32,002 nucleotides of DNA from Dyella_B sp966430775 (GTDB taxonomy: Bacteria > Pseudomonadota > Gammaproteobacteria > Xanthomonadales > Rhodanobacteraceae). Numbering within the stretch: the first letter of the stretch is position 1; every line of letters starts with the position of its first letter. The stretch spans positions 1 through 32,002 of the forward strand of contig CBJMMB010000032.1 in NCBI GenBank assembly GCA_966430775.1, read 5' to 3'. A program made the position numbers and the translations under genes. The notes below the pieces were generated by a model, which was given only the letters and a program-made list of their open reading frames with translations, searched no databases and was not told the DNA's origin. Of this stretch, positions 14,646 through 22,267 are shown piece after piece.

Positions 14646-15706
14646 GTCGCAAGATCCTATTCATCGACCGGGACGGTTGCCTGATCGAAGAACCCGCCGA
14701 CGAGCAGATCGACAGCTTTGAGAAACTGTCCCTGCTGCCGGGTGTGATGGCTGCCTTGCAGCGCATCGTCGCGGCCGGTTACGAACTGGTGATGGTTACC
14801 AACCAGGACGGCCTGGGCACGGACAGTTTTCCGCAAGCGCAGTTCGACGGGCCGCACGATCTCTTGATGCGCATCTTCGCCTCGCAAGGCGTGCGTTTTC
14901 GCGAAGTGCTGATCGATCGCAGTTTTCCGCACGAAGGGCTGGATACGCGCAAACCCGGTATCGGCATGATGCGGCAGTATCTGGCCGACGACAGCTGGAC
15001 GCGTGCGGATTCGGCCATGGTGGGCGATCGTGACACCGACCTGCAGTTCGCCGCCAATATGGGCGTGCGCGGTTTCAAGGTCGGGCCCAATGGCATCAGC
15101 TGGGAAGAGTTTGCCCATCAGCTGCTGGACCGCCCGCGCGTCGCCGAAGTGGTGCGCAACACGAAGGAAACTCGCATCAAGGTGCGCGTGGATCTGGACG
15201 CGCAGGCGGAACCGATCGCGCACACCGGACTGGGCTTTTTCGATCACATGCTGGAGCAGATCGGCAAGCACGGCGGCTTTGCGCTCAGCATCACATGCGA
15301 TGGCGATACCAAAGTCGATGAGCACCACACCATCGAGGATTGCGCGCTCGCGCTGGGGCAGGCGTTGCGCCAGGCGTTGGGCGACAAACGCGGCATCGGT
15401 CGATACGGCTTTACCTTGCCAATGGACGAATCGTACGCCAGCGCCGCGCTGGATCTTTCGGGCCGTCCGTACTTCGTTTTCGAAGGCCAGTTTCCGCGCG
15501 AGCGGGTGGGCGATATCCCGACCGAACTGGTGCCGCATTTCTTCCGCTCGCTGTGCGACACGCTGGGCGCCAATCTGCATCTTGCCGTGAAGGGCGAAAA
15601 CGCGCACCACATGGTGGAGGCGTGCTTCAAAGTCACCGCGCGCACCTTGCGCCAGGCGATCCGCCGCGAGGGCGACGAATTGCCCAGCACGAAAGGAGCG
15701 CTGTAG
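14642..15706 (+). CDS. hisB: Bifunctional histidinol-phosphatase / imidazoleglycerol-phosphate dehydratase
   Basis: A 354-residue fusion for steps 6 and 8 of the pathway. Residues 1 to about 165 are a HAD phosphatase with FIDRDGCLIEEP (Asp9, Asp11), VTNQDGLGT and VGDRDTDLQFA. Residues about 170-354 are the dehydratase with TGLGFFDHMLEQIGKHGG, DEHHTIED, GDKRGIGRYG, ELVPHFFRSL and GENAHHMVEACFK, whose paired histidines hold two Mn ions. The zinc loop of the E. coli phosphatase half (CPH...C.C before RKP) reads DRSFPHEGLDTRKP here, so all zinc ligands are lost; I recall the same in Xanthomonas HisB. Overlaps hisC by 4 nt. Confidence 0.96.
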   Translation: MSRKILFIDRDGCLIEEPADEQIDSFEKLSLLPGVMAALQRIVAAGYELVMVTNQDGLGTDSFPQAQFDGPHDLLMRIFASQGVRFREVLIDRSFPHEGLDTRKPGIGMMRQYLADDSWTRADSAMVGDRDTDLQFAANMGVRGFKVGPNGISWEEFAHQLLDRPRVAEVVRNTKETRIKVRVDLDAQAEPIAHTGLGFFDHMLEQIGKHGGFALSITCDGDTKVDEHHTIEDCALALGQALRQALGDKRGIGRYGFTLPMDESYASAALDLSGRPYFVFEGQFPRERVGDIPTELVPHFFRSLCDTLGANLHLAVKGENAHHMVEACFKVTARTLRQAIRREGDELPSTKGAL

Positions 15707-16296
15707 TGAGGGTCGTTCTGGTCGATGCCGGCGGCACCAATATCGGCTCGGTGCGTTACGCCTTGCAGCGGCTGGGCGTGGATGCGGCCTTGACCGCCGA
15801 TGCCGAACTTATCCGTGGCGCGGACAAGGTCATCTTGCCGGGCGTAGGCGCTGCCGCTCCGGGCATGGCGCGCCTGCGGGAATTGGAGCTCGTCGACGTG
15901 ATTCGTTCCTTGACGCAACCGGTGCTGGGTGTGTGCCTGGGCATGCAGCTGCTGTGCGAGCATTCGGAGGAAAGCGATACCCCGTGCCTGGGCGTGGTCC
16001 CTGCCAAGGTGCGACGCTTCAAGGAAACGCCGGAATTGTGCGTGCCGCATATGGGCTGGAACCAGTTGTCGCCGGCGGGCGCGCATCCGTTGTTGAACAA
16101 TTTGGCGGAAGGCGACTGGGCCTACTTCGTGCATAGCTATGCCGTGCCGGTGGGCGATTACACCCTGGTGAGCTGCGATTATGGCGGCGCGTTTTCGGCA
16201 GTGATTGCGCGGGGGAATTTCCACGGCATGCAGTTTCATCCGGAGCGTTCGGCGCAGGTGGGGGCGAAGCTGTTGAAGAATTTTCTTGAGCTTTGA
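15706..16296 (+). CDS. hisH: Imidazole glycerol phosphate synthase, glutaminase subunit
   Basis: A 196-residue class I glutamine amidotransferase that hydrolyses glutamine and channels ammonia to HisF. The catalytic triad is visible: Cys77 in GVCLGMQLL, and His178 and Glu180 in MQFHPERS, the same positions as in the E. coli enzyme. The GTG start overlaps the last base of hisB and is preceded by AAGGAG at good spacing. A longer in-frame reading starting inside hisB is a shadow. The partner hisF lies downstream of hisA. Confidence 0.96.
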   Translation: MRVVLVDAGGTNIGSVRYALQRLGVDAALTADAELIRGADKVILPGVGAAAPGMARLRELELVDVIRSLTQPVLGVCLGMQLLCEHSEESDTPCLGVVPAKVRRFKETPELCVPHMGWNQLSPAGAHPLLNNLAEGDWAYFVHSYAVPVGDYTLVSCDYGGAFSAVIARGNFHGMQFHPERSAQVGAKLLKNFLEL

Positions 16297-16345
16297 TTCA
16301 TGTGTGCGCTCAACCTCGCGGCAAGCTCGTGCAACCCCACCCCAA

Positions 16346-16369
16346 CCCTCCCCTGCAAGCAGGGGAGGG
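16346..16369. repeat. Perfect palindrome in the hisH-hisA gap
   Basis: CCCTCCCCTGC-aa-GCAGGGGAGGG forms an 11-bp perfect stem in the only long gap (92 bp) inside the his operon. There is no T-tract, so it does not look like a terminator. Such CCCTCCCC hairpins are common REP-type repeats in GC-rich proteobacteria. Confidence 0.65.
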
Positions 16370-16388
16370 AGTTAGCCTTTGGAACGCC

Positions 16389-17117
16389 ATGAACTTTGAA
16401 GTCATACCAGCCATCGACCTGCGCGGCGGCCAGGTTGTCCGCCTCAAGCAAGGCGATTACGCGCAGGAAACGCAATACGCCCATGCGCCCGCCGAACTCG
16501 CGGCGCGCTATGCGCAGGCAGGTGCGCGCTGGCTGCACGTCGTCGATCTCGATGGCGCGCGCGCGGGCGATCTGGCGAATCTTGCCGTGATCGAAGCGCT
16601 GGTGAAGGCCGGCATGCAGGTGCAGGCCGGCGGCGGCGTGCGCGCGGAACAAGACGTGCTGCGTTTGTTCAATGCGGGTGTAAGCCGTGTCGTCGTAGGC
16701 AGTGTTGCGATTCGCGATCCGGAACGGGTTGCGCAGTGGCTGGCCAAGCACGGTGCCGAACGCTTTACGATCGCGCTGGATACGCGTCGCCGCGACAACA
16801 CGTGGACGCTGCCGAGCGCCGGCTGGATCGAAGACGAAGCGCGCACGCTGGATGAACTCGCGCCCTGGTATGCCGCGCATGGCGCACGCCATCTGCTGTG
16901 CACGGATATCGAGCGCGACGGCATGCTGGCCGGTTTCAATCTCGAGCTTTACCGTCATTTGTCGCACACGGTGCCGCAACTGGCGGTGCAAGCCTCCGGT
17001 GGCGTGCGTTCGGTGGACGATATCCGAGGCGCGCGCGAGGCCGGTGCGCGCGGCGTGATTCTGGGCCGCGCCTTGCTGGAAGGCCGCTTTACGCTGGAGG
17101 ACGCACTGGCATGTTGA
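16389..17117 (+). CDS. hisA: ProFAR isomerase (phosphoribosylformimino-AICAR-P isomerase)
   Basis: A 242-residue TIM-barrel enzyme that opens the ribose of ProFAR by Amadori rearrangement to PRFAR. It has the twofold-repeated half-barrel pattern: VIPAIDLRGGQVVRLKQGDY with the first catalytic Asp at the N-terminal strand, QAGGGVRAEQD, VVVGSVAIRDP, then CTDIERDGML with the second catalytic Asp, and QASGGVRSVDDI with ILGRALLEG. The ATG at 16389 was chosen because the conserved barrel begins right there; the in-frame extension back to 16293 runs through the palindromic repeat. Overlaps hisF by 7 nt. Confidence 0.96.
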   Translation: MNFEVIPAIDLRGGQVVRLKQGDYAQETQYAHAPAELAARYAQAGARWLHVVDLDGARAGDLANLAVIEALVKAGMQVQAGGGVRAEQDVLRLFNAGVSRVVVGSVAIRDPERVAQWLAKHGAERFTIALDTRRRDNTWTLPSAGWIEDEARTLDELAPWYAAHGARHLLCTDIERDGMLAGFNLELYRHLSHTVPQLAVQASGGVRSVDDIRGAREAGARGVILGRALLEGRFTLEDALAC

Positions 17118-17902
17118 GTCGACGCATCATTCCCTGCCTGGACGTGCGCGATGGCAAGGTCGTCAAGGGCGTGCGTTTTCGCGATCACGTGGTGATGGGC
17201 GAGATCGTCGAGCTGGCCTTGCGCTACCGCGACGAAGGCGCGGACGAACTGGTGTTCTACGACATCACTGCCAGCCCGGAAGGACGCAGCGTGGATCGCG
17301 GCTGGGTGGAACGTGTGGCGCGCGTGATCGATATTCCGTTCTGCGTGGCCGGCGGCATCCGTTCGGTAAGCGATGCGCGCGAGGTGCTGCATGCCGGCGC
17401 GGACAAGGTGTCGATCAACTCGCCGGCGTTGGAGCGCCCGGAACTGATCGACGAACTGGCCGAAGCCTTCGGCGTGCAATGCGTGGTGGTCGGCATCGAT
17501 TCGATGCGTGACGCCGATGGCGAATGGCGGGTGCGCCAGTACACTGGCGATCCGTCCAAGACGCGCTCGCTGGCGCGCCGTACGCTGGACTGGATGGACG
17601 AAGCGCAGCGCCGCGGCGCCGGCGAGATCGTGCTCAACTGCATGGATACCGATGGCGTGCGCCAAGGCTATGATCTGGCGCAGCTGGCGGCGGCGCGGGC
17701 GGTCTGCACGGTGCCGCTGATCGCCTCCGGCGGGGCAGGCACGGTGGAGCATTTTCGCAACGCATTCACGCGCGCTCGTGTTGATGGTGCCCTGGCGGCC
17801 AGCGTTTTCCATAGCGGCGCCATCGCGGTTCCCGATTTGAAGCGTTACCTGCAGCAGGAAGGCATAACCGTTCGCTTGCAAGAGGCAGCCCGTCATGAGT
17901 GA
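17111..17902 (+). CDS. hisF: Imidazole glycerol phosphate synthase, cyclase subunit
   Basis: A 263-residue TIM-barrel cyclase that uses ammonia from HisH to turn PRFAR into imidazole glycerol phosphate and AICAR. Catalytic Asp11 (IIPCLDVRDGKVVKG) and Asp130 (VVVGIDSMRDADGEW) are at their canonical positions, with FCVAGGIRS and ASGGAGTVEHF as phosphate-binding loops. It forms a heterodimer with HisH. The start overlaps hisA and the end overlaps hisI by 8 nt. The C terminus is a few residues longer than the usual 255-258, which has no evident meaning. Confidence 0.97.
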   Translation: MLSRRIIPCLDVRDGKVVKGVRFRDHVVMGEIVELALRYRDEGADELVFYDITASPEGRSVDRGWVERVARVIDIPFCVAGGIRSVSDAREVLHAGADKVSINSPALERPELIDELAEAFGVQCVVVGIDSMRDADGEWRVRQYTGDPSKTRSLARRTLDWMDEAQRRGAGEIVLNCMDTDGVRQGYDLAQLAAARAVCTVPLIASGGAGTVEHFRNAFTRARVDGALAASVFHSGAIAVPDLKRYLQQEGITVRLQEAARHE

Positions 17903-18527
17903 AACAGTGGCCGGATTCAACGCGCTTGATCTCAGCCAGATCGACTGGGTCAAGACGGAAGGACTGGTGCCCGCGATCGTGCAGCACTGGCTTACCGGCG
18001 AAGTGCTGATGTTGGGCTATATGGACGAGCGCGCGTTGGCCTTGACGCAGACCAGCAGCAGAGTCACTTTTTTCAGCCGCAGCAAGCAGCGCTTGTGGAC
18101 CAAGGGCGAAAGCTCGGGCCACGTGCTGCATTTGAAATCGATCCGCGTCGATTGCGATGGCGATACCTTGCTGGTGCTGGCCGACCCGCACGGCCCGACT
18201 TGTCACCTGGGAACGCGCAGCTGTTTCGGCAACGAGGTGCGGCCGCCGCTGGGTTTTCTCGCGCAGTTGGACGCGTTGGTGGAAAGCCGCAAGGCGGAAC
18301 TGCCCGAAGGCAGCTACACCACCAAGCTGTTTCATGGCGGTACGCGGCGGATTGCGCAGAAAGTCGGCGAGGAAGGCGTGGAGACCGCGCTCGCAGCCGT
18401 GGCGCAGGGCGACGAGGAGCTATTGGGCGAGGCGGCGGATCTGGTGTTTCATCTCACCGTGCTGTTGCGTGCGCGCGGATTCGGGCTTGCCGATGTTGCG
18501 AAGGTGTTGGTGGAGCGTCACGGCTGA
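17895..18527 (+). CDS. hisI: Bifunctional phosphoribosyl-AMP cyclohydrolase / phosphoribosyl-ATP pyrophosphatase
   Basis: A 210-residue HisIE fusion for steps 2 and 3. The N-terminal HisI half (about 1-120) has LMLGYMDERAL, FFSRSKQRLWTKGESSG and the metal-binding VDCDGDTLLV ... GPTCHLGTRSCF cysteines. The C-terminal HisE half has YTTKLFHGGTRRIAQKVGEEGVE and DEELLGEAADLVFHL, the metal-binding acidic helices of the MazG-like fold. It is the last gene of the operon; 7 bp after its stop codon a REP doublet begins, and the next gene converges from the other strand. Confidence 0.96.
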   Translation: MSETVAGFNALDLSQIDWVKTEGLVPAIVQHWLTGEVLMLGYMDERALALTQTSSRVTFFSRSKQRLWTKGESSGHVLHLKSIRVDCDGDTLLVLADPHGPTCHLGTRSCFGNEVRPPLGFLAQLDALVESRKAELPEGSYTTKLFHGGTRRIAQKVGEEGVETALAAVAQGDEELLGEAADLVFHLTVLLRARGFGLADVAKVLVERHG

Positions 18528-18533
18528 CCGGTC

Positions 18534-18608
18534 CTAGGTTGGGGGTACAAACCCCAACGTCGTGATGCATGTATAGATGGCGATGTTGGGGTTTGCAACC
18601 TAACCTAC
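18534..18608. repeat. GTAG-type REP doublet between convergent hisI and the C13 peptidase gene
   Basis: Inverted pair of the main REP family: left head CTAG (a GTAG variant) with GTTGGGGGTACAAACCCCAAC, right unit GTTGGGGTTTGCAACCTAACCTAC. It fills nearly the whole 82-bp space between the two convergent stop codons. No T-tract is seen. Confidence 0.8.
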
Positions 18609-18609
18609 G

Positions 18610-19626
18610 TCATTGCGCTGACGAACTCGCACTGCTCGCCGGTGCGGGCGGCAGGAACGGCACGGCCGGACCCGGCTTCACATCCTTGCGCCACTGCGCA
18701 AGCTGCTGCGCGATGCCTGCGCCGACGTCGATCTGCGGTTCGGACGGCGTGAGCTTGTCCTGCTGTTCCCAACTCGCGATATCGTTCTTGGCCAGACGGA
18801 ACGCATCGACGAAGTTGTCGGTCTTGTTCAGTGCATCCACCAGCCAGGCTTTGCCGAAGTAGGTGATATTCGAATCGCTGCCGCAGCCGAACGAGCTGCG
18901 ATCGGTGCGCGCGGCGGTCAGCACGAGCGTGCCGGGGCCGCTCAGATCCGGCACGAAACCGCCGGAATAGCAGGCGTTCACCACCACCACTTTCCATTTG
19001 AACGGACGCTTCTTCAGGATGCCGGCGAGATCGGGTGCGCCGATCTGGTCCAGCGGCAGCGGATCCATATCGACCAGCAGGTTGTGGTCCTCGTCGCCGT
19101 GCGAGGTCATGTAGAGCACCAGGATGTCCTGCTCGGGATTCATGACCTTGGTCAGTTGATCCAGCGTGTCTTCCAGGTTGCTCCAGCTTGCCAGCGGATG
19201 CGCCTGCAAGGTGGTGGGATTGTTTTCCAGCACCAGTGCATGCGCGCTGGGGCCGAAGCGTTTGGTGAAAAGTTGCGCCGCGTATTCGGCTTCGTTGCGG
19301 AACACGTCTTCGCCGCCGTCGCCCGCGAAGGCCACCAGGTAGAGGTTGGGCTTGTCCGCAACGCGCGGGCTGAGCGCGGCCAGTGCCTTGTGCACCATCG
19401 TCGGCTGCGCGTAGATCACCTGTTCGGGCGATGGACTCTGGCTGGGCCAGTTGTCGCCGCTTTCGTTGTTGTCGTCGGTATCGCTGGTGGACGCGGACGG
19501 GGCGGGCGTCGCGCTGCTCGCCGTGCTCGGCACTTCGTCGTTGTGCGGCGGCCGATGTCCGGTCACCACCAGCATCAGCAGCACGCCGGCGGCGAACGAG
19601 AGCAGGGCGGTCAGTGTGGTGCGCAT
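18610..19626 (-). CDS. Membrane-anchored legumain-like cysteine peptidase (family C13)
   Basis: A 338-residue protein with an N-terminal hydrophobic segment (TLTALLSFAAGVLLMLVVTG) that may be a signal anchor, then a Ser/Thr/Asp-rich linker to about residue 65. The catalytic domain has the C13 pair: His176 in ILVLYMTSHGDEDH and Cys219 in VVVVNACYSGG, each after a hydrophobic strand as in caspase-fold enzymes. Further support is YLVAFAGDGGEDVFRNEAEYA near residue 96. The tail is Pro/Ala/Ser-rich. It starts 8 bp after the end of mtnC on the same strand, so it may share the mtn transcript, although no link to methionine salvage is known. The substrate is unknown; it could be a maturation protease in the periplasm. 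Confidence 0.85.
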   Translation of the reverse strand: MRTTLTALLSFAAGVLLMLVVTGHRPPHNDEVPSTASSATPAPSASTSDTDDNNESGDNWPSQSPSPEQVIYAQPTMVHKALAALSPRVADKPNLYLVAFAGDGGEDVFRNEAEYAAQLFTKRFGPSAHALVLENNPTTLQAHPLASWSNLEDTLDQLTKVMNPEQDILVLYMTSHGDEDHNLLVDMDPLPLDQIGAPDLAGILKKRPFKWKVVVVNACYSGGFVPDLSGPGTLVLTAARTDRSSFGCGSDSNITYFGKAWLVDALNKTDNFVDAFRLAKNDIASWEQQDKLTPSEPQIDVGAGIAQQLAQWRKDVKPGPAVPFLPPAPASSASSSAQ

Positions 19627-19634
19627 GGGCGGAC

Positions 19635-20321
19635 TCAGAGCGAGATGGCGTCGAAGCTGGCGTAGGCGGGGTGCCGCGGCTGGGACGGGATTTCCAGCGG
19701 CGGGCGCAGCAGCCAGCCGGTATGCAGGCCGGCGGCGCGAGCGGCGTCCAGTTCCTCCACCACGTCGGAGAGGAACAGCACGTGCTCGGGGCGCTCGCCG
19801 ATCGCCTGCACAATGCGCTCGTAGGAAACCCGCTCGCGCTTCGGGCCGGTTTCGGTATCGAAATAGCCGGCGAGCAGGGGTGAAAGGTCTCCCGCGTCGC
19901 TATAGCGGAAGAACAGCTTCTGCGCCTGGACCGAACCGGACGAATACACGTACAGATGCAAGCCCTCGCCCCGCCACGCGTGCAGGCGGTCGGCGACCTC
20001 GGGATACATGTGAGAGCGGTAGTCGCCCGCTTCGAAGCCCTCCTGCCAGATCATGCCCTGCAGGGCCTTGAGGGCGGTGGACTTGCGGTCCTCGTCGATC
20101 CAGCGCAGCAACAGCTCCAGCACTTCCTGCCGGCTCGCCTCGACGATGCCGGCTTCCTTCGCCGCTTCATGCAGCCAATGCTGCACCTCCGGCTGGTCGC
20201 CGTGCGTTTCGATATAGGCGGGAAGGCGCTCGCGGGCATAAGGAAACAGCACGTCCTTGACGAAGCTGATCGAGCTGGTAGTGCCTTCGATGTCGGTGAC
20301 GATGGCGCGGATGGCGGTCAT
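19635..20321 (-). CDS. mtnC: Acireductone synthase (enolase-phosphatase E1)
   Basis: A 228-residue HAD-superfamily enzyme of the methionine salvage pathway. It enolises and dephosphorylates 2,3-diketo-5-methylthiopentyl-1-phosphate to the acireductone used by MtnD. AIVTDIEGTTSSISFVKDVLFPYA at the N terminus holds the HAD nucleophile Asp10 and the family-specific Glu12. YVYSSGSVQAQKLFF is HAD motif II, and LFLSDVVEELDAARAAGL is the motif III/IV region. The ATG at 20321 begins directly before the HAD motif; longer in-frame readings run into the REP and are not homologous. It lies 125 bp after mtnD, a gap that holds a REP pair. Confidence 0.95.
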   Translation of the reverse strand: MTAIRAIVTDIEGTTSSISFVKDVLFPYARERLPAYIETHGDQPEVQHWLHEAAKEAGIVEASRQEVLELLLRWIDEDRKSTALKALQGMIWQEGFEAGDYRSHMYPEVADRLHAWRGEGLHLYVYSSGSVQAQKLFFRYSDAGDLSPLLAGYFDTETGPKRERVSYERIVQAIGERPEHVLFLSDVVEELDAARAAGLHTGWLLRPPLEIPSQPRHPAYASFDAISL

Positions 20322-20389
20322 GGGAGCCGATGGGGGTAAGGGGCTCTCAAGCTTAGCGCGGGCTTGCGCGGGTGCAAGCGGTTGATTTT

Positions 20390-20450
20390 GTGGGTTGGGA
20401 TGCAAACCCCAACAACGTGCAAAAGCGTTTGGGTTGGTGCCCCAGCCTAC
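20390..20450. repeat. GTAG-type REP doublet in the mtnD-mtnC gap, overlapping the mtnD stop
   Basis: Left unit GTGGGTTGGGATGCAAACCCCAAC, with a GTGG variant head, and a decayed right unit GGGTTGGTGCCCCAGCCTAC with an intact head on the minus strand. The TAG of the minus-strand GTAG head is the mtnD stop codon. Confidence 0.75.
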
Positions 20451-21004
20451 GCGGCGGCCAGCGGCTGCATGCGCGGGAACTGCTGTGCGATATCCGAACC
20501 TGTGAAATTGGCGACCCAGCCGTCCTTGTTGGTGAACAGGCGGATGGCCACGAAGTAGGGCGACTCGCTCATGTCGAACCAGTGGCGGGTGCCGTCGGGC
20601 ACGCCGATCAGGTCGCCCTGTTCGCACAGCACGTCATAGACCTTGTCGCCGATGTGCAGGGTGAACTGGCCCGCGCCGGCGACGAAGAAGCGCACTTCGT
20701 CCTCGCTGTGGGTGTGTTCGCTCAGGAATTTCTGGCGCAGCGCGGCGCGCTCGGGATGGTCCGGCTTGAGGCTGATCACGTCGACCGATTGATAGCCTTC
20801 TTCGCGCATCAGCCGGTCGATGTCGCTGCGATAGGCGGCGATCACCTCATCCTGGCTCGCGCCCGGCACCACCGGCTGGCTGGCCGCCCATTGCTCGAAG
20901 CGCACGCCGACCTTGGCCAGCTCGCGCGCGATGCCGGCATAGTCCTCATGCACCGAGAGGGGGCTGTGCGGACGCTGTTCGTCGAAAATGCGCAGGCGGC
21001 TCAT
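20447..21004 (-). CDS. mtnD: Acireductone dioxygenase
   Basis: A 185-residue cupin enzyme. With Fe(II) it converts the acireductone and oxygen to the 2-keto precursor of methionine plus formate; with Ni(II) it takes an off-pathway route giving CO. The metal ligands are all present: His97, His99 and Glu103 in EHTHSEDEVRFF, and His141 in GTRHWFD. The first two glycine-rich turns of the cupin barrel are AGAGQFTLHIGDKVYDVLCEQGDLIGVP. The start overlaps the mtnB stop (ATGA), so translation is probably coupled. The stop codon is made by the GTAG head of a REP (20447-20450), so the original C terminus may have differed by a few residues. Confidence 0.96.
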   Translation of the reverse strand: MSRLRIFDEQRPHSPLSVHEDYAGIARELAKVGVRFEQWAASQPVVPGASQDEVIAAYRSDIDRLMREEGYQSVDVISLKPDHPERAALRQKFLSEHTHSEDEVRFFVAGAGQFTLHIGDKVYDVLCEQGDLIGVPDGTRHWFDMSESPYFVAIRLFTNKDGWVANFTGSDIAQQFPRMQPLAAA

Positions 21005-21648
21005 GCGTTCAGTCTCCTCAAATCGAGTTCGCAGCCGAGCAGGAATTCCAGCGCTTCCAGGTGGCGGCGCGCTTCGGCCATGTCATGACCCCACGTATAG
21101 ATGCCGTGGCCGTTGATCAAGTAGGCGTGCAGCGGTTTGCCCGAATCGACCCAGTTATCCACCTGATCCACCAGCTCGGGGATGTGCTGGGTATTGGGGA
21201 ATACCGGAATGTCGAGCGTGCTTTCGTGGGTGGTGTGGCCGCGAATCGCCTTCTGCAGTTCCCAGCCTTCCAGGCGGATCACGCCGGCGTCGGCGAACAG
21301 GCGGGACGCCACGCTCTGCGTACGCGAATGCGTGTGCAATACCACGTTCACTTCCGGCCAGCGGCGATACACCTGCGTGTGCAATTCGGTTTCCGCGCTG
21401 GGGCGCGAGCTGGTGCCGACGGCCTTGCCGTGCATGTCCACCAGCATGATGTCGTCGCGGCCGAGCTTGCCTTTGTCGCGGCCGGAAATTGTTATGGCGG
21501 CGTGATCGGTATCCACGCGCATCGAAAAATTGCTGCTGGTGGCGGGCGTCCAGCCATGCTGCGCAAGTTCGCGCGCGGCGTCGGCGATCGCATCGGCGCG
21601 CTCGTAGAACAGTGCGGCGGGAATGGAGGCGGGCAGGTTTTGGCTCAT
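21001..21648 (-). CDS. mtnB: Methylthioribulose-1-phosphate dehydratase
   Basis: A 215-residue class II aldolase-type enzyme that dehydrates 5-methylthioribulose-1-phosphate in methionine salvage. WTPATSSNFSMRV and ITISGRDKGKL form the substrate phosphate region; SAETELHTQVYRRWP carries the catalytic acid, and VVLHTHSRT (His105, His107) with the later INGHGIYTWG gives the zinc ligands. First gene of the mtnB-mtnD-mtnC unit on the minus strand. The start codon at 21648 directly precedes the conserved domain; longer in-frame readings cross the promoter. mtnA and mtnN/mtnP are not in the window. Confidence 0.95.
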   Translation of the reverse strand: MSQNLPASIPAALFYERADAIADAARELAQHGWTPATSSNFSMRVDTDHAAITISGRDKGKLGRDDIMLVDMHGKAVGTSSRPSAETELHTQVYRRWPEVNVVLHTHSRTQSVASRLFADAGVIRLEGWELQKAIRGHTTHESTLDIPVFPNTQHIPELVDQVDNWVDSGKPLHAYLINGHGIYTWGHDMAEARRHLEALEFLLGCELDLRRLNA

Positions 21649-21675
21649 GGCAAATGGACGTCCAAACGAGACGGG

Positions 21676-21681
21676 ACTATA
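21676..21681 (-). promoter_or_regulatory. Probable -10 element of the mtnBDC unit
   Basis: TATAGT on the minus strand, 27 bp before the mtnB start codon, matches the sigma70 -10 consensus at five of six positions. No equally good -35 is seen (TTTAGC at 16 bp spacing is the best), so the call is tentative. Confidence 0.4.
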
Positions 21682-21802
21682 GCACGGCGGGGAAAATGCT
21701 AAATGCGAGTTATTCGCGAACAGGCCTGATCGCATGGCGTCGCGCTAGGATGCGCGCAGCGTCGCCGCAGCTCCCGCGGCGAAAACAACGATGAGGGTGG
21801 TT

Positions 21803-22135
21803 ATGTCAGGACAAGAGAAGATCGAGTCACGTCGTCGTTTCCTCAAGCTCGCCGCCGGCACCGCTGCCGCCGCCGCGCTGGTGAGCGGATTGCCGCGCGT
21901 AGCACGTGCGGACGATCTGCCGCATGTTTCCGAAGCTGATCCCACCGCCAAGGCGTTGCAATACGTCGAAGACGCCAGCAAGGCTACGGCCAAGAACTAC
22001 AAGCCGGGCGACACTTGCGCCAACTGTCAGTTCTACTCAGGTGCGGCGACGGGTTACGGACCGTGCCAGTTGTTCCCGGGCAAAGCGGTGAGCGCGAAAG
22101 GCTGGTGCATCTCGCATACGGCGAAGCAAGCCTGA
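21803..22135 (+). CDS. High-potential iron-sulfur protein (HiPIP), Tat-exported
   Basis: A 110-residue periplasmic electron carrier with one [4Fe-4S] cluster cycling between the 2+ and 3+ states. The N terminus ESRRRFLKLAAGTAAAAALVSG is a twin-arginine signal, as expected for a cofactor loaded in the cytoplasm. The four cluster cysteines are at 72 and 75 (CANC), 88 (GPCQLFPGKAV) and 102 (KGWCISH), the classic HiPIP spacing. GAGGG lies 5 nt before the ATG at 21803, favouring it over the in-frame ATG at 21791. It is divergent from mtnB, and a terminator follows, so it is a single-gene unit. The redox partners cannot be told from the sequence. Confidence 0.93.
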   Translation: MSGQEKIESRRRFLKLAAGTAAAAALVSGLPRVARADDLPHVSEADPTAKALQYVEDASKATAKNYKPGDTCANCQFYSGAATGYGPCQLFPGKAVSAKGWCISHTAKQA

Positions 22136-22154
22136 TCGCTTTAAATCGTGTACG

Positions 22155-22182
22155 AAGGGCCGGCCTCGCGCCGGCCTTTTTG
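22155..22182 (+). terminator. Rho-independent terminator of the HiPIP gene
   Basis: GGCCGGC-ctcgc-GCCGGCC stem (22158-22176) followed by TTTTTGTTTG, 20 bp after the HiPIP stop codon. Confidence 0.88.
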
Positions 22183-22202
22183 TTTGCGCGCGACGCGGGC
22201 AT

Positions 22203-22231
22203 AAAAAAACGCCTGTACGAGACAGGCGTTT
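22203..22231 (-). terminator. Rho-independent terminator, minus-strand reading
   Basis: AAACGCCTGT-acgag-ACAGGCGTTT is a perfect 10-bp stem (22207-22231). The minus-strand reading is followed by seven T. It would end any minus-strand transcript crossing 22240-22520: either read-through from the permease gene or an independent RNA. Confidence 0.8.
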
Positions 22232-22267
22232 ATAAAAAGAAACGAAGGGGTGTTACCGAAAAGTGCT

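Noticed and set aside
16293..16388. Upstream start for hisA
   Set aside because: The extension is encoded by the palindromic repeat, and the HisA barrel begins exactly at the ATG at 16389.
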